From Harmonia axyridis (Eukaryota > Arthropoda > Insecta > Coleoptera > Coccinellidae): a stretch of DNA of 64,000 nucleotides. The position numbers were made by a program, and so were the translations under genes. The notes below the pieces were generated by a model. That model was given only the letters and a program-made list of their open reading frames with translations. It ran no database searches and was not told where the DNA came from. Shown piece by piece: positions 44,234 through 58,944 of this stretch. The stretch covers positions 50,708,852 through 50,772,851 of the forward strand of contig NC_059503.1 in NCBI RefSeq assembly GCF_914767665.1, written 5' to 3'. The stretch's first letter is position 1; each line of letters begins with the position of its first letter.

Positions 44234-46765
44234 TTACGTTATCCCGACTGTAGAACTTGTGAAAATATTCATTCCATTTGATCCGTCCAATTCTCTGCCA
44301 CCAAACTGGTCATAATGAATCAAATAAGTATAGATGGAGCTAATATTGTTTACATCCCTTCTGTAATTCATAGAACAAGTGTGTCGTTTAATATGGTACA
44401 TCTCTAAGAAACATCTTTTCTTTCCACTAACTGCACATTCAAGAATTTTGGTGGAATCATAATCCATTGGGTGATCTTTGTCCCGGGTATGGTCTGCTAG
44501 GGCACAAATCTTATTTGGATTCTTGATGTCGCTCTTGTGTTGAGCAATCCTTCTCTTCAAAAGCTGAGATGTCTGACCAATATACACCTCACTACATATT
44601 GAACATGGAATACAATACACCACACCACTCATATTATCAACAGTCATCCTATCTTTCACTCGACTGTATAGTCTGTCAATTTTAAAATAAGATTTCGGAA
44701 TCAATTTAATTTGTGTGGTCTTTAGGAGGTTAATTAATGCATTAGTCATACCATTTATTAGGGGAATAGAAGAGTAAAGAATTCTATCTACGTTCTCAGT
44801 GTCCACAGTGGTGGATGCGCCCCTCTCTCCATTCGTTGGCTGTCTCGAAGGAGTGGTATTGTATATCAATCTGGACAACAACCTCTTTGGGTATCCATTC
44901 TCTAGCATCAATTGTAACAATAACCTCAGATTCTGCTGCCTTAGACTTGGATGGGCAACTTTTTCGATGCGATTCTTCAATCCTAAAATCATGTTTACCT
45001 TTTGTCCATGTGGATGATTGGAAAAATAGTGTAAGTATCTCCCTGAACTTGTTGGCTTTCGGTACCAATCCAGAATCAGCCTATTTTCCGTTGTTCGAAT
45101 CACCCTTGTATCCAGGAATGGGACACCACTCGCTGTTTCTTCCTCCAACGTAAACTGTATACTTTCATGTTCACTGTTGAACCTGTTTAGAACGAAAGCA
45201 ACCTGGTCTTTAGGTACAGCACATATTAGATCATCAACATATTTCTTGATGAAAGGAATGTGAAAAGGAATGCTAACAAGAATGCAGTCCAGAAGGAAAT
45301 CCATTACTACTTCAGCAATGGACGGACTGAAGTTGGAACCCATAGGGGAACCGAGCACCTGTTTGAAGAACCTACCATTAAAAAGAAAATAGTTAGAAGA
45401 AAACAGGAACTTAATGGCATATATGAATTCTTCTTTTGGTAGACTAGTGTGGTTTTTGATAGTATCCCACTTGTTCTCAACAGCTGAGACTGCCAACTCT
45501 ACAGGAATGTTGGTGAAAAGAGATACAACGTCCAGGCTGATCAGGACATAATCAACAGGTAACTGGAAACCATTCACACATTGGGCAAAAGCAAAGGAAT
45601 CTTCAATAAAATATCTACTTCTGGTGGAAGAAAGATATTTAGAAAGGATGTCTGAAACAAAAACTGACAGTTTGGAAGTGGGGGTGTTGACAGATGATAT
45701 TATTGGTCTCAAGGCAAGAATGGGTTTGTGGATTTTTGGTAAACCGTAGAATCTAGCGGGAACTGAATTATAAATGTACAGTAATTTACCTTGTACTTGT
45801 GTTATGTGGCCCCCACTGACCCATCGCTTAATCAATGCATTACATTTACCTTGTATTGTAATGGTTGGATCTCTGTTAGGAAGAAGTTGGTAATATTGTT
45901 CATTGAGCAAAATTGTGTTGGAGAGCTCTATGTACTGATCCTTATCCATCAATACCGTAACATTGCCTTTATCAGCCCGTAACACAAGCAATTCTTGATG
46001 TTGACTTAGGTACCTCTTACAGTGGTAAAATTCTCTCTGGAAAACATTATTAGTCCTTTTTCCAGGTTTGATGTAGTTGGTTATAATATTAGCAGCTTGG
46101 GAACGTTTGATGTTCTTCCCCTCATCTGACAGTCTATCATTAAGGTCTATAATGCTCTCTACATCTGCCAACAGTCCCGACATGGAAACCTCCTTCAAAG
46201 GAATATCAATGCCGAATCTGGGGCCCAGTGCTAGGAATTTCAATATTCTATCTGGTATAATCACAGAACTAACATTCCTAACCCACCTTTCTTGTGGTTC
46301 TACTCTCTTTAGAAGTTCATCCGATAGAGCTCTCACCTTCATCAGATTTCTCTCCCTGATAGCAGCAAATTCTCTTCTGTACCTTCTGGACTGGTAAGAT
46401 TCAAAACGAATTAGCATCTCTGGTGGAAGCAACCCCTCCAAGATCTGCCACAACCTGGAAGACTCACACTCCATTCTTCCTATCCTGGTCACAGTCACAG
46501 TGATCTCAAATTGAAGAACGAGACGCCTTGATTTCTCCAACATAGCTTGAACCTGTCTGGACGAACCTGAATCACTTGCTGAGCTGAACAAATAATTCAT
46601 ATTGCTGGAAATATGTTTGGGAAGTAAACCCTGTCTTTTGCATTCCAAAAGGAACACTCTTCGGTTTCTATAAGATGCCAGTTTCATATTGTATGAAGAC
46701 CATGGCTTCAACGCCTCATATGCTACTCTTCCATAGTTGTTTCTCACTTCTGCATAAAACCCCAT
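44234..46765 (-). CDS. PLE B copy E2: RT with GIY-YIG endonuclease, intact
   Basis: Same 843-residue protein as E1. The only differences I noticed are KPWSSYN for KSWSSYN near the N-terminus and RTTENR for RTPENR after the FLDTRV motif. The 3118-bp offset from E1 marks the tandem unit. Its 5' leader and the next unit's 3' end share one junction, so an RNA from this array could read through several units. Confidence 0.95.
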   Translation of the reverse strand: MGFYAEVRNNYGRVAYEALKPWSSYNMKLASYRNRRVFLLECKRQGLLPKHISSNMNYLFSSASDSGSSRQVQAMLEKSRRLVLQFEITVTVTRIGRMECESSRLWQILEGLLPPEMLIRFESYQSRRYRREFAAIRERNLMKVRALSDELLKRVEPQERWVRNVSSVIIPDRILKFLALGPRFGIDIPLKEVSMSGLLADVESIIDLNDRLSDEGKNIKRSQAANIITNYIKPGKRTNNVFQREFYHCKRYLSQHQELLVLRADKGNVTVLMDKDQYIELSNTILLNEQYYQLLPNRDPTITIQGKCNALIKRWVSGGHITQVQGKLLYIYNSVPARFYGLPKIHKPILALRPIISSVNTPTSKLSVFVSDILSKYLSSTRSRYFIEDSFAFAQCVNGFQLPVDYVLISLDVVSLFTNIPVELAVSAVENKWDTIKNHTSLPKEEFIYAIKFLFSSNYFLFNGRFFKQVLGSPMGSNFSPSIAEVVMDFLLDCILVSIPFHIPFIKKYVDDLICAVPKDQVAFVLNRFNSEHESIQFTLEEETASGVPFLDTRVIRTTENRLILDWYRKPTSSGRYLHYFSNHPHGQKVNMILGLKNRIEKVAHPSLRQQNLRLLLQLMLENGYPKRLLSRLIYNTTPSRQPTNGERGASTTVDTENVDRILYSSIPLINGMTNALINLLKTTQIKLIPKSYFKIDRLYSRVKDRMTVDNMSGVVYCIPCSICSEVYIGQTSQLLKRRIAQHKSDIKNPNKICALADHTRDKDHPMDYDSTKILECAVSGKKRCFLEMYHIKRHTCSMNYRRDVNNISSIYTYLIHYDQFGGRELDGSNGMNIFTSSTVGIT

Positions 46766-47349
46766 GCTTAAATATCAACAATTTTAATTCCCAATATACA
46801 ACAATAGTTATAAGTATGATAAGGGGTGTGGGAAAATTGATAAGTGTTATAATTTCACTCTTCTTTATTTCATTTAGTCGACGTTTCGATCCCGATGGGG
46901 ACCTTCTTCAGGACTCTACAATAGCAATAGAAAACAGTCAAAAACATGGCAATCACAAAACATGTAAAAATAGTACATACCGAAATACAGAGTTGTAAAG
47001 ATCTTATTTGAACACAAATCAATAGCTCTCAAGAAAGCAATGAACAAGAACATCAACAAATTTAGCGAAAAAAGATCTGATATTTCGTTAGCACAAGAGT
47101 AGAAATCAATTATCATATGTAAATAAGGTAAACAGAACAATCAACAAAATGAGAGGTTGTCAAAAATGTTGTCAACCAGACTTGCCACAATACACGCACA
47201 TGACAATTGAAACATAGAATAGCATTAAATCACACTTGGTCGCAGTAATTCACTCTCACCGAACTCAGAACAAATGCGATTATTGAAAGACTCCATGAAC
47301 CGAATCCAATCCCCTCTCACAGAAATAGTCCGGAACACAGATTTCATTA

Positions 47350-49659
47350 TTACGTTATCCCGACTGTAGAACTTGTGAAAATATTCATTCCATTTGATCC
47401 GTCCAATTCTCTGCCACCAAACTGGTCATAATGAATCAAATAAGTATAGATGGAGCTAATATTGTTTACATCCCTTCTGTAATTCATAGAACAAGTGTGT
47501 CGTTTAATATGGTACATCTCTAAGAAACATCTTTTCTTTCCACTAACTGCACATTCAAGAATTTTGGTGGAATCATAATCCATTGGGTGATCTTTGTCCC
47601 GGGTATGGTCTGCTAGGGCACAAATCTTATTTGGATTCTTGATGTCGCTCTTGTGTTGAGCAATCCTTCTCTTCAAAAGCTGAGATGTCTGACCAATATA
47701 CACCTCACTACATATTGAACATGGAATACAATACACCACACCACTCATATTATCAACAGTCATCCTATCTTTCACTCGACTGTATAGTCTGTCAATTTTA
47801 AAATAAGATTTCGGAATCAATTTAATTTGTGTGGTCTTTAGGAGGTTAATTAATGCATTAGTCATACCATTTATTAGGGGAATAGAAGAGTAAAGAATTC
47901 TATCTACGTTCTCAGTGTCCACAGTGGTGGATGCGCCCCTCTCTCCATTCGTTGGCTGTCTCGAAGGAGTGGTATTGTATATCAATCTGGACAACAACCT
48001 CTTTGGGTATCCATTCTCTAGCATCAATTGTAACAATAACCTCAGATTCTGCTGCCTTAGACTTGGATGGGCAACTTTTTCGATGCGATTCTTCAATCCT
48101 AAAATCATGTTTACCTTTTGTCCATGTGGATGATTGGAAAAATAGTGTAAGTATCTCCCTGAACTTGTTGGCTTTCGGTACCAATCCAGAATCAGCCTAT
48201 TTTCCGGTGTTCGAATCACCCTTGTATCCAGGAATGGGACACCACTCGCTGTTTCTTCCTCCAACGTAAACTGTATACTTTCATGTTCACTGTTGAACCT
48301 GTTTAGAACGAAAGCAACCTGGTCTTTAGGTACAGCACATATTAGATCATCAACATATTTCTTGATGAAAGGAATGTGAAAAGGAATGCTAACAAGAATG
48401 CAGTCCAGAAGGAAATCCATTACTACTTCAGCAATGGACGGACTGAAGTTGGAACCCATAGGGGAACCGAGCACCTGTTTGAAGAACCTACCATTAAAAA
48501 GAAAATAGTTAGAAGAAAACAGGAACTTAATGGCATATATGAATTCTTCTTTTGGTAGACTAGTGTGGTTTTTGATAGTATCCCACTTGTTCTCAACAGC
48601 TGAGACTGCCAACTCTACAGGAATGTTGGTGAAAAGAGATACAACGTCCAGGCTGATCAGGACATAATCAACAGGTAACTGGAAACCATTCACACATTGG
48701 GCAAAAGCAAAGGAATCTTCAATAAAATATCTACTTCTGGTGGAAGAAAGATATTTAGACAGGATGTCTGAAACAAAAACTGACAGTTTGGAAGTGGGGG
48801 TGTTGACAGATGATATTATTGGTCTCAAGGCAAGAATGGGTTTGTGGATTTTTGGTAAACCGTAGAATCTAGCGGGAACTGAATTATAAATGTACAGTAA
48901 TTTACCTTGTACTTGTGTTATGTGGCCCCCACTGACCCATCGCTTAATCAATGCATTACATTTACCTTGTATTGTAATGGTTGGATCTCTGTTAGGAAGA
49001 AGTTGGTAATATTGTTCATTGAGCAAAATTGTGTTGGAGAGCTCTATGTACTGATCCTTATCCATCAATACCGTAACATTGCCTTTATCAGCCCGTAACA
49101 CAAGCAATTCTTGATGTTGACTTAGGTACCTCTTACAGTGGTAAAATTCTCTCTGGAAAACATTATTAGTCCTTTTTCCAGGTTTGATGTAGTTGGTTAT
49201 AATATTAGCAGCTTGGGAACGTTTGATGTTCTTCCCCTCATCTGACAGTCTATCATTAAGGTCTATAATGCTCTCTACATCTGCCAACAGTCCCGACATG
49301 GAAACCTCCTTCAAAGGAATATCAATGCCGAATCTGGGGCCCAGTGCTAGGAATTTCAATATTCTATCTGGTATAATCACAGAACTAACATTCCTAACCC
49401 ACCTTTCTTGTGGTTCTACTCTCTTTAGAAGTTCATCCGATAGAGCTCTCACCTTCATCAGATTTCTCTCCCTGATAGCAGCAAATTCTCTTCTGTACCT
49501 TCTGGACTGGTAAGATTCAAAACGAATTAGCATCTCTGGTGGAAGCAACCCCTCCAAAATCTGCCACAACCTGGAAGACTCACACTCCATTCTTCCTATC
49601 CTGGTCACAGTCACAGTGATCTCAAATTGAAGAACGAGACGCCTTGATTTCTCCAACAT
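47350..49659 (-). CDS. PLE B copy E3: RT with GIY-YIG endonuclease, 5'-truncated
   Basis: Lacks the first ~75 codons. The frame from an internal ATG gives 769 residues (MLEKSRRLVLQFEITVTVTR onward), otherwise the same as E1. Truncated at 49670 (AGCTTGAACCT), where inverted PLE B 3' sequence begins (AAATTTGTTGATG). A small deletion in its 3' UTR (ACTTGCCACAATACACG) separates it from E1 and E2. Confidence 0.93.
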   Translation of the reverse strand: MLEKSRRLVLQFEITVTVTRIGRMECESSRLWQILEGLLPPEMLIRFESYQSRRYRREFAAIRERNLMKVRALSDELLKRVEPQERWVRNVSSVIIPDRILKFLALGPRFGIDIPLKEVSMSGLLADVESIIDLNDRLSDEGKNIKRSQAANIITNYIKPGKRTNNVFQREFYHCKRYLSQHQELLVLRADKGNVTVLMDKDQYIELSNTILLNEQYYQLLPNRDPTITIQGKCNALIKRWVSGGHITQVQGKLLYIYNSVPARFYGLPKIHKPILALRPIISSVNTPTSKLSVFVSDILSKYLSSTRSRYFIEDSFAFAQCVNGFQLPVDYVLISLDVVSLFTNIPVELAVSAVENKWDTIKNHTSLPKEEFIYAIKFLFSSNYFLFNGRFFKQVLGSPMGSNFSPSIAEVVMDFLLDCILVSIPFHIPFIKKYVDDLICAVPKDQVAFVLNRFNSEHESIQFTLEEETASGVPFLDTRVIRTPENRLILDWYRKPTSSGRYLHYFSNHPHGQKVNMILGLKNRIEKVAHPSLRQQNLRLLLQLMLENGYPKRLLSRLIYNTTPSRQPTNGERGASTTVDTENVDRILYSSIPLINGMTNALINLLKTTQIKLIPKSYFKIDRLYSRVKDRMTVDNMSGVVYCIPCSICSEVYIGQTSQLLKRRIAQHKSDIKNPNKICALADHTRDKDHPMDYDSTKILECAVSGKKRCFLEMYHIKRHTCSMNYRRDVNNISSIYTYLIHYDQFGGRELDGSNGMNIFTSSTVGIT

Positions 49660-49968
49660 AGCTTGAACCTAAATTTGTTGATGTTCTTGTTCATTGCTTT
49701 CTTGAGAGCTATTGATTTGTGTTCAAATAAGATCTTTACAACTCTGTATTTCGGTATGTACTATTTTTACATGTTTTGTGATTGCCATGTTTTTGACTGT
49801 TTTCTATTGCTATTGTAGAGTCCTGAAGAAGGTCCCCATCGGGATCGAAACGTCGACTAAATGAAATAAAGAAGAGTGAAATTATAACACTTATCAATTT
49901 TCCCACACCCCTTATCATACTTATAACTATTGTTGTATATTGGGAATTAAAATTGTTGATATTTAAGC

Positions 49969-52500
49969 ATGGGGTTTTATGCAGAAGTGAGAAACAACTA
50001 TGGAAGAGTAGCATATGAGGCGTTGAAGTCATGGTCTTCATACAATATGAAACTGGCATCTTATAGAAACCGAAGAGTGTTCCTTTTGGAATGCAAAAGA
50101 CAGGGTTTACTTCCCAAACATATTTCCAGCAATATGAATTATTTGTTCAGCTCAGCAAGTGATTCAGGTTCGTCCAGACAGGTTCAAGCTATGTTGGAGA
50201 AATCAAGGAGTCTCGTTCTTCAATTTGAGATCACTGTGACTGTGACCAGGATAGGAAGAATGGAGTGTGAGTCTTCCAGGTTGTGGCAGATCTTGGAGGG
50301 GTTGCTTCCACCAGAGATGCTAATTCGTTTTGAATCTTACCAGTCCAGAAGGTACAGAAGAGAATTTGCTGCTATCAGGGAGAGAAATCTGATGAAGGTG
50401 AGAGCTCTATCGGATGAACTTCTAAAGAGAGTAGAACCACAAGAAAGGTGGGTTAGGAATGTTAGTTCTGTGATTATACCAGATAGAATATTGAAATTCC
50501 TAGCACTGGGCCCCAGATTCGGCATTGATATTCCTTTGAAGGAGGTTTCCATGTCGGGACTGTTGGCAGATGTAGAGAGCATTATAGACCTTAATGATAG
50601 ACTGTCAGATGAGGGGAAGAACATCAAACGTTCCCAAGCTGCTAATATTATAACCAACTACATCAAACCTGGAAAAAGGACTAATAATGTTTTCCAGAGA
50701 GAATTTTACCACTGTAAGAGGTACCTAAGTCAACATCAAGAATTGCTTGTGTTACGGGCTGATAAAGGCAATGTTACGGTATTGATGGATAAGGATCAGT
50801 ACATAGAGCTCTCCAACACAATTTTGCTCAATGAACAATATTACCAACTTCTTCCTAACAGAGATCCAACCATTACAATACAAGGTAAATGTAATGCATT
50901 GATTAAGCGATGGGTCAGTGGGGGCCACATAACACAAGTACAAGGTAAATTACTGTACATTTATAATTCAGTTCCCGCTAGATTCTACGGTTTACCAAAA
51001 ATCCACAAACCCATTCTTGCCTTGAGACCAATAATATCATCTGTCAACACCCCCACTTCCAAACTGTCAGTTTTTGTTTCAGACATCCTGTCTAAATATC
51101 TTTCTTCCACCAGAAGTAGATATTTTATTGAAGATTCCTTTGCTTTTGCCCAATGTGTGAATGGTTTCCAGTTACCTGTTGATTATGTCCTGATCAGCCT
51201 GGACGTTGTATCTCTTTTCACCAACATTCCTGTAGAGTTGGCAGTCTCAGCTGTTGAGAACAAGTGGGATACTATCAAAAACCACACTAGTCTACCAAAA
51301 GAAGAATTCATATATGCCATTAAGTTCCTGTTTTCTTCTAACTATTTTCTTTTTAATGGTAGGTTCTTCAAACAGGTGCTCGGTTCCCCTATGGGTTCCA
51401 ACTTCAGTCCGTCCATTGCTGAAGTAGTAATGGATTTCCTTCTGGACTGCATTCTTGTTAGCATTCCTTTTCACATTCCTTTCATCAAGAAATATGTTGA
51501 TGATCTAATATGTGCTGTACCTAAAGACCAGGTTGCTTTCGTTCTAAACAGGTTCAACAGTGAACATGAAAGTATACAGTTTACGTTGGAGGAAGAAACA
51601 GCGAGTGGTGTCCCATTCCTGGATACAAGGGTGATTCGAACACCGGAAAATAGGCTGATTCTGGATTGGTACCGAAAGCCAACAAGTTCAGGGAGATACT
51701 TACACTATTTTTCCAATCATCCACATGGACAAAAGGTAAACATGATTTTAGGATTGAAGAATCGCATCGAAAAAGTTGCCCATCCAAGTCTAAGGCAGCA
51801 GAATCTGAGGTTATTGTTACAATTGATGCTAGAGAATGGATACCCAAAGAGGTTGTTGTCCAGATTGATATACAATACCACTCCTTCGAGACAGCCAACG
51901 AATGGAGAGAGGGGCGCATCCACCACTGTGGACACTGAGAACGTAGATAGAATTCTTTACTCTTCTATTCCCCTAATAAATGGTATGACTAATGCATTAA
52001 TTAACCTCCTAAAGACCACACAAATTAAATTGATTCCGAAATCTTATTTTAAAATTGACAGACTATACAGTCGAGTGAAAGATAGGATGACTGTTGATAA
52101 TATGAGTGGTGTGGTGTATTGTATTCCATGTTCAATATGTAGTGAGGTGTATATTGGTCAGACATCTCAGCTTTTGAAGAGAAGGATTGCTCAACACAAG
52201 AGCGACATCAAGAATCCAAATAAGATTTGTGCCCTAGCAGACCATACCCGGGACAAAGATCACCCAATGGATTATGATTCCACCAAAATTCTTGAATGTG
52301 CAGTTAGTGGAAAGAAAAGATGTTTCTTAGAGATGTACCATATTAAACGACACACTTGTTCTATGAATTACAGAAGGGATGTAAACAATATTAGCTCCAT
52401 CTATACTTATTTGATTCATTATGACCAGTTTGGTGGCAGAGAATTGGACGGATCAAATGGAATGAATATTTTCACAAGTTCTACAGTCGGGATAACGTAA
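49969..52500 (+). CDS. PLE B copy E4: RT with GIY-YIG endonuclease, intact, inverted
   Basis: 843 residues, same as E1 apart from KSRSLVL for KSRRLVL. It is preceded by a partial copy of the 3' end (49671-49934, with its own hammerhead-like motif), the arrangement often described as a pseudo-LTR in PLEs, and followed by the complete 3' end. The C-terminus ends MNIFTSSTVGIT. All RT and nuclease motifs are present. Confidence 0.95.
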   Translation: MGFYAEVRNNYGRVAYEALKSWSSYNMKLASYRNRRVFLLECKRQGLLPKHISSNMNYLFSSASDSGSSRQVQAMLEKSRSLVLQFEITVTVTRIGRMECESSRLWQILEGLLPPEMLIRFESYQSRRYRREFAAIRERNLMKVRALSDELLKRVEPQERWVRNVSSVIIPDRILKFLALGPRFGIDIPLKEVSMSGLLADVESIIDLNDRLSDEGKNIKRSQAANIITNYIKPGKRTNNVFQREFYHCKRYLSQHQELLVLRADKGNVTVLMDKDQYIELSNTILLNEQYYQLLPNRDPTITIQGKCNALIKRWVSGGHITQVQGKLLYIYNSVPARFYGLPKIHKPILALRPIISSVNTPTSKLSVFVSDILSKYLSSTRSRYFIEDSFAFAQCVNGFQLPVDYVLISLDVVSLFTNIPVELAVSAVENKWDTIKNHTSLPKEEFIYAIKFLFSSNYFLFNGRFFKQVLGSPMGSNFSPSIAEVVMDFLLDCILVSIPFHIPFIKKYVDDLICAVPKDQVAFVLNRFNSEHESIQFTLEEETASGVPFLDTRVIRTPENRLILDWYRKPTSSGRYLHYFSNHPHGQKVNMILGLKNRIEKVAHPSLRQQNLRLLLQLMLENGYPKRLLSRLIYNTTPSRQPTNGERGASTTVDTENVDRILYSSIPLINGMTNALINLLKTTQIKLIPKSYFKIDRLYSRVKDRMTVDNMSGVVYCIPCSICSEVYIGQTSQLLKRRIAQHKSDIKNPNKICALADHTRDKDHPMDYDSTKILECAVSGKKRCFLEMYHIKRHTCSMNYRRDVNNISSIYTYLIHYDQFGGRELDGSNGMNIFTSSTVGIT

Positions 52501-52940
52501 TAATGAAATCTGTGTTCCGGACTATTTCTGTGAGAGGGGTTTGGATTCGGTTCATGGAGTCTTTCAATAATCGCATTTGTTCTGAGTTCGGTGAGAGTGA
52601 ATTACTGCGACCAAGTGTGATTTAATGCTATTCTATGTTTCAATTGTCATGTGCGTGTATTCTGTGGCAAGTCTGGTTGACAACATTTTTGACAACCTCT
52701 CATTTTGTTGATTTTTCTGTTTACCTTATTTACATATGATAATTTTTTTCTACTCTTGTGCTAACGAAATATCAGATCTTTTTTCGCTAAATTTGTTGAT
52801 GTTCTTGTTCATTGCTTTCTTGAGAGCTATTGATTTGTGTTCAAATAAGATCTTTACAACTCTGTATTTCGGTATGTACTATTTTTACATGTTTTGTGAT
52901 TGCCATGTTTTTGACTGTTTTCTATTGCTATTGTAGAGTC

Positions 52941-52977
52941 CTGAAGAAGGTCCCCATCGGGATCGAAACGTCGACTA
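52941..52977 (+). ncRNA. Hammerhead-like motif at the E4 3' end
   Basis: CTGAAGA, stem II GGTCCC/GGGATC (one G-U pair), GAAA, then the CGTCGACTAAATG strand and AAATAAAGAAGAG. Identical to the motif at 49823-49857, so E4 is bracketed by two copies, as needed to cut a unit out of a tandem transcript if active. Confidence 0.6.
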
Positions 52978-53074
52978 AATGAAATAAAGAAGAGTGAAAT
53001 TATAACACTTATCAATTTTCCCACACCCCTTATCATACTTATAACTATTGTTGTATATTGGGAATTAAAATTGT

Positions 53075-53940
<866 letters not shown>

Positions 53941-53980
<40 letters not shown>

Positions 53981-54005
53981 TCATATATATATATATATAT
54001 ATATA
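53941..54005. repeat. (TA)n microsatellite with one TTTTTCA interruption
   Basis: Between R4-like copy c and PLE G. Confidence 0.95.

Positions 54006-56383
<2,378 letters not shown>

Positions 56384-56464
<81 letters not shown>
56384..56464. repeat. (TA)n microsatellite (imperfect)
   Basis: Between the palindromic element and PLE B'. Confidence 0.95.
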
Positions 56465-57320
<856 letters not shown>

Positions 57321-57321
57321 A

Positions 57322-58940
57322 CCGGGTGTTTCCTAAACATGCGGCAAAAATTCAGGGGGTTGTTCCTTGGACTATTTTAAGCATGTTTTGTCCTTGGATG
57401 ATTTTTGAAAAACCTCTTTGTTTCGAAGATACAGGGCGAACAACATTTTTCATATCTTCAAAATTAATAATAGTTTAAATAAAAATGCGTACCGCACTGT
57501 GTTTACTAAGTAGGTACAATTTATTTTTAAATTTGTTCAACAACATTCCAATTACTAAAAACGGCCAGTTTTTTGACTAAAAATTGATAAGTGCAGATGG
57601 TAAAGGAATACAGATTAAACACGGTTTTCATTTGAATTCGTTTTGTGATGTATTAGCAATTAACAAATTAACATTTTATCTTTGACTATTATGAATCGCT
57701 ATACAAACACCGAGATGACTGACATGCATTTTATTTATGGACTTGCTGATGGAAATTCATTAAAAGCTAGGAGGTTGTACATTGAACGATTTCCTGGGCG
57801 TAATATTCCTGACAGAAAATTGTTTCAAAATATTCATCAACGTCTGCATGAAACAGGCGCATTGAAAAAAATGGGGGGACCAGGAAAACCAAACACAGTA
57901 AGAACGGTGGAACTGGAAGAGAATGTGCTGGACATGATCGAAGAAGACCCTAGTACTTCTACTCGAAAAATTTCCAATACTTTGAATGTGAGTAATAAGA
58001 CTGTTTGGAAAATTCTTAAAGACAATTTGTTATACCCATACCATATGCAACGCGTTCAGGCACTTATTCCTACTGATTTTCCCCCACGTATTGCATTTTG
58101 TCAATGGCTTTTAACCACATTAGTTCAAATTCCTCAATTACTGACGCTGATTCTTTTTACCGATGAAGCGAATTTCTCAAGAAATGCAATAAGAAATTTT
58201 CATAACAACCATGTATGGGCCGACGAAAATCCACATGAGGTAATTGAAGATCGTTTTCAACATCAGTTTTCATTGAATGTTTGGGTTGGTATTGTGGGTG
58301 ACTGCCTAATAGGGCCGATATTTTTACCAGAAAGACTTACCGGGGACGTGTATCGCAACTTTTTAGAACAAACGTTAACTCTGTTTTTGGAGGATGTACC
58401 ATTGGCAATAAGACATGCAATGTGGTTTATGCACGATGGTGCACCAGCGCATTTTAGTTTGGTTGCTCGTGAGTTTTTAACATTAACATACGGAGATCGC
58501 TGGATTGGAAGAGGTGGACCTCATTTATGGCCTGCTCGTTCACCGGACTTAAACCCCTTAGATTATTTCCTATGGGGCCATCTAAAATCATTAGTTTATA
58601 CCACTCCAGTAGAAAATGTGGAAAACTTGCGAAATCGGATCATTGCTGGGTGTAACTTAATAAGAAATGATCCTGGTGTTTTTGAAAGGGTTCGGCAGTC
58701 AATGAGGAGAAGCTTGGATGCTTGTATGCTGGCTAGAGGTGGTCATTTTCAACAGTTTTTGTAGGTTGAGTTGAATTTTCATGTAATTTTTCATAATGAA
58801 ATGTTATTATCTGAAATTTTGTTTCCCCTATATCTTCGAAACAAATAGGTTTTTCAAAAATCATCAAGGGACAAAATATTCTTAGAATAGTCCAAGGAAC
58901 AACCCCCTGAATTTTTGCCGCATGTTTAGGAAACACCCTT
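57322..58940 (+). mobile_element. Tc1/mariner-superfamily DNA transposon with ~120-bp TIRs
   Basis: Left TIR CCGGGTGTTTCCTAAACATG and onward to ~57441; right TIR is its inverse from ~58821, ending AAACACCCTT. TA is present on both sides (57320-57321, 58941-58942). The first two bases differ between the ends. 1.6 kb with one gene, the size of an autonomous element. Confidence 0.92.
57691..58764 (+). CDS. Mariner-like transposase, DD41D type, intact
   Basis: 357 residues from the first ATG (MNRYTNTEMTDMHF); non-ATG codons extend the frame upstream. Residues ~10-110: paired helix-turn-helix DNA-binding part (FIYGLADGNSLKARRLYIER, DUF4817-like; then STSTRKISNTLNVSNKTVWK). The catalytic domain has LFTDEANFS (first Asp), MHDGAPAHF (second Asp) and SPDLNPLDYFLWG. 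By the Mos1 convention (Asp of the PLDY motif) 41 residues separate the second and third Asp, i.e. DD41D, the spacing of rosa/visitor-like families. No stop or frameshift, and TIRs present on both sides, so it could be functional. It cuts and pastes at TA. Confidence 0.92.
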   Translation: MNRYTNTEMTDMHFIYGLADGNSLKARRLYIERFPGRNIPDRKLFQNIHQRLHETGALKKMGGPGKPNTVRTVELEENVLDMIEEDPSTSTRKISNTLNVSNKTVWKILKDNLLYPYHMQRVQALIPTDFPPRIAFCQWLLTTLVQIPQLLTLILFTDEANFSRNAIRNFHNNHVWADENPHEVIEDRFQHQFSLNVWVGIVGDCLIGPIFLPERLTGDVYRNFLEQTLTLFLEDVPLAIRHAMWFMHDGAPAHFSLVAREFLTLTYGDRWIGRGGPHLWPARSPDLNPLDYFLWGHLKSLVYTTPVENVENLRNRIIAGCNLIRNDPGVFERVRQSMRRSLDACMLARGGHFQQFL

Positions 58941-58944
58941 TATA

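Noticed and set aside
40563..49670. CRISPR-like or satellite repeat array
   Set aside because: The ~3.1-kb repeat unit is a complete retroelement with coding sequence, not short spaced repeats.
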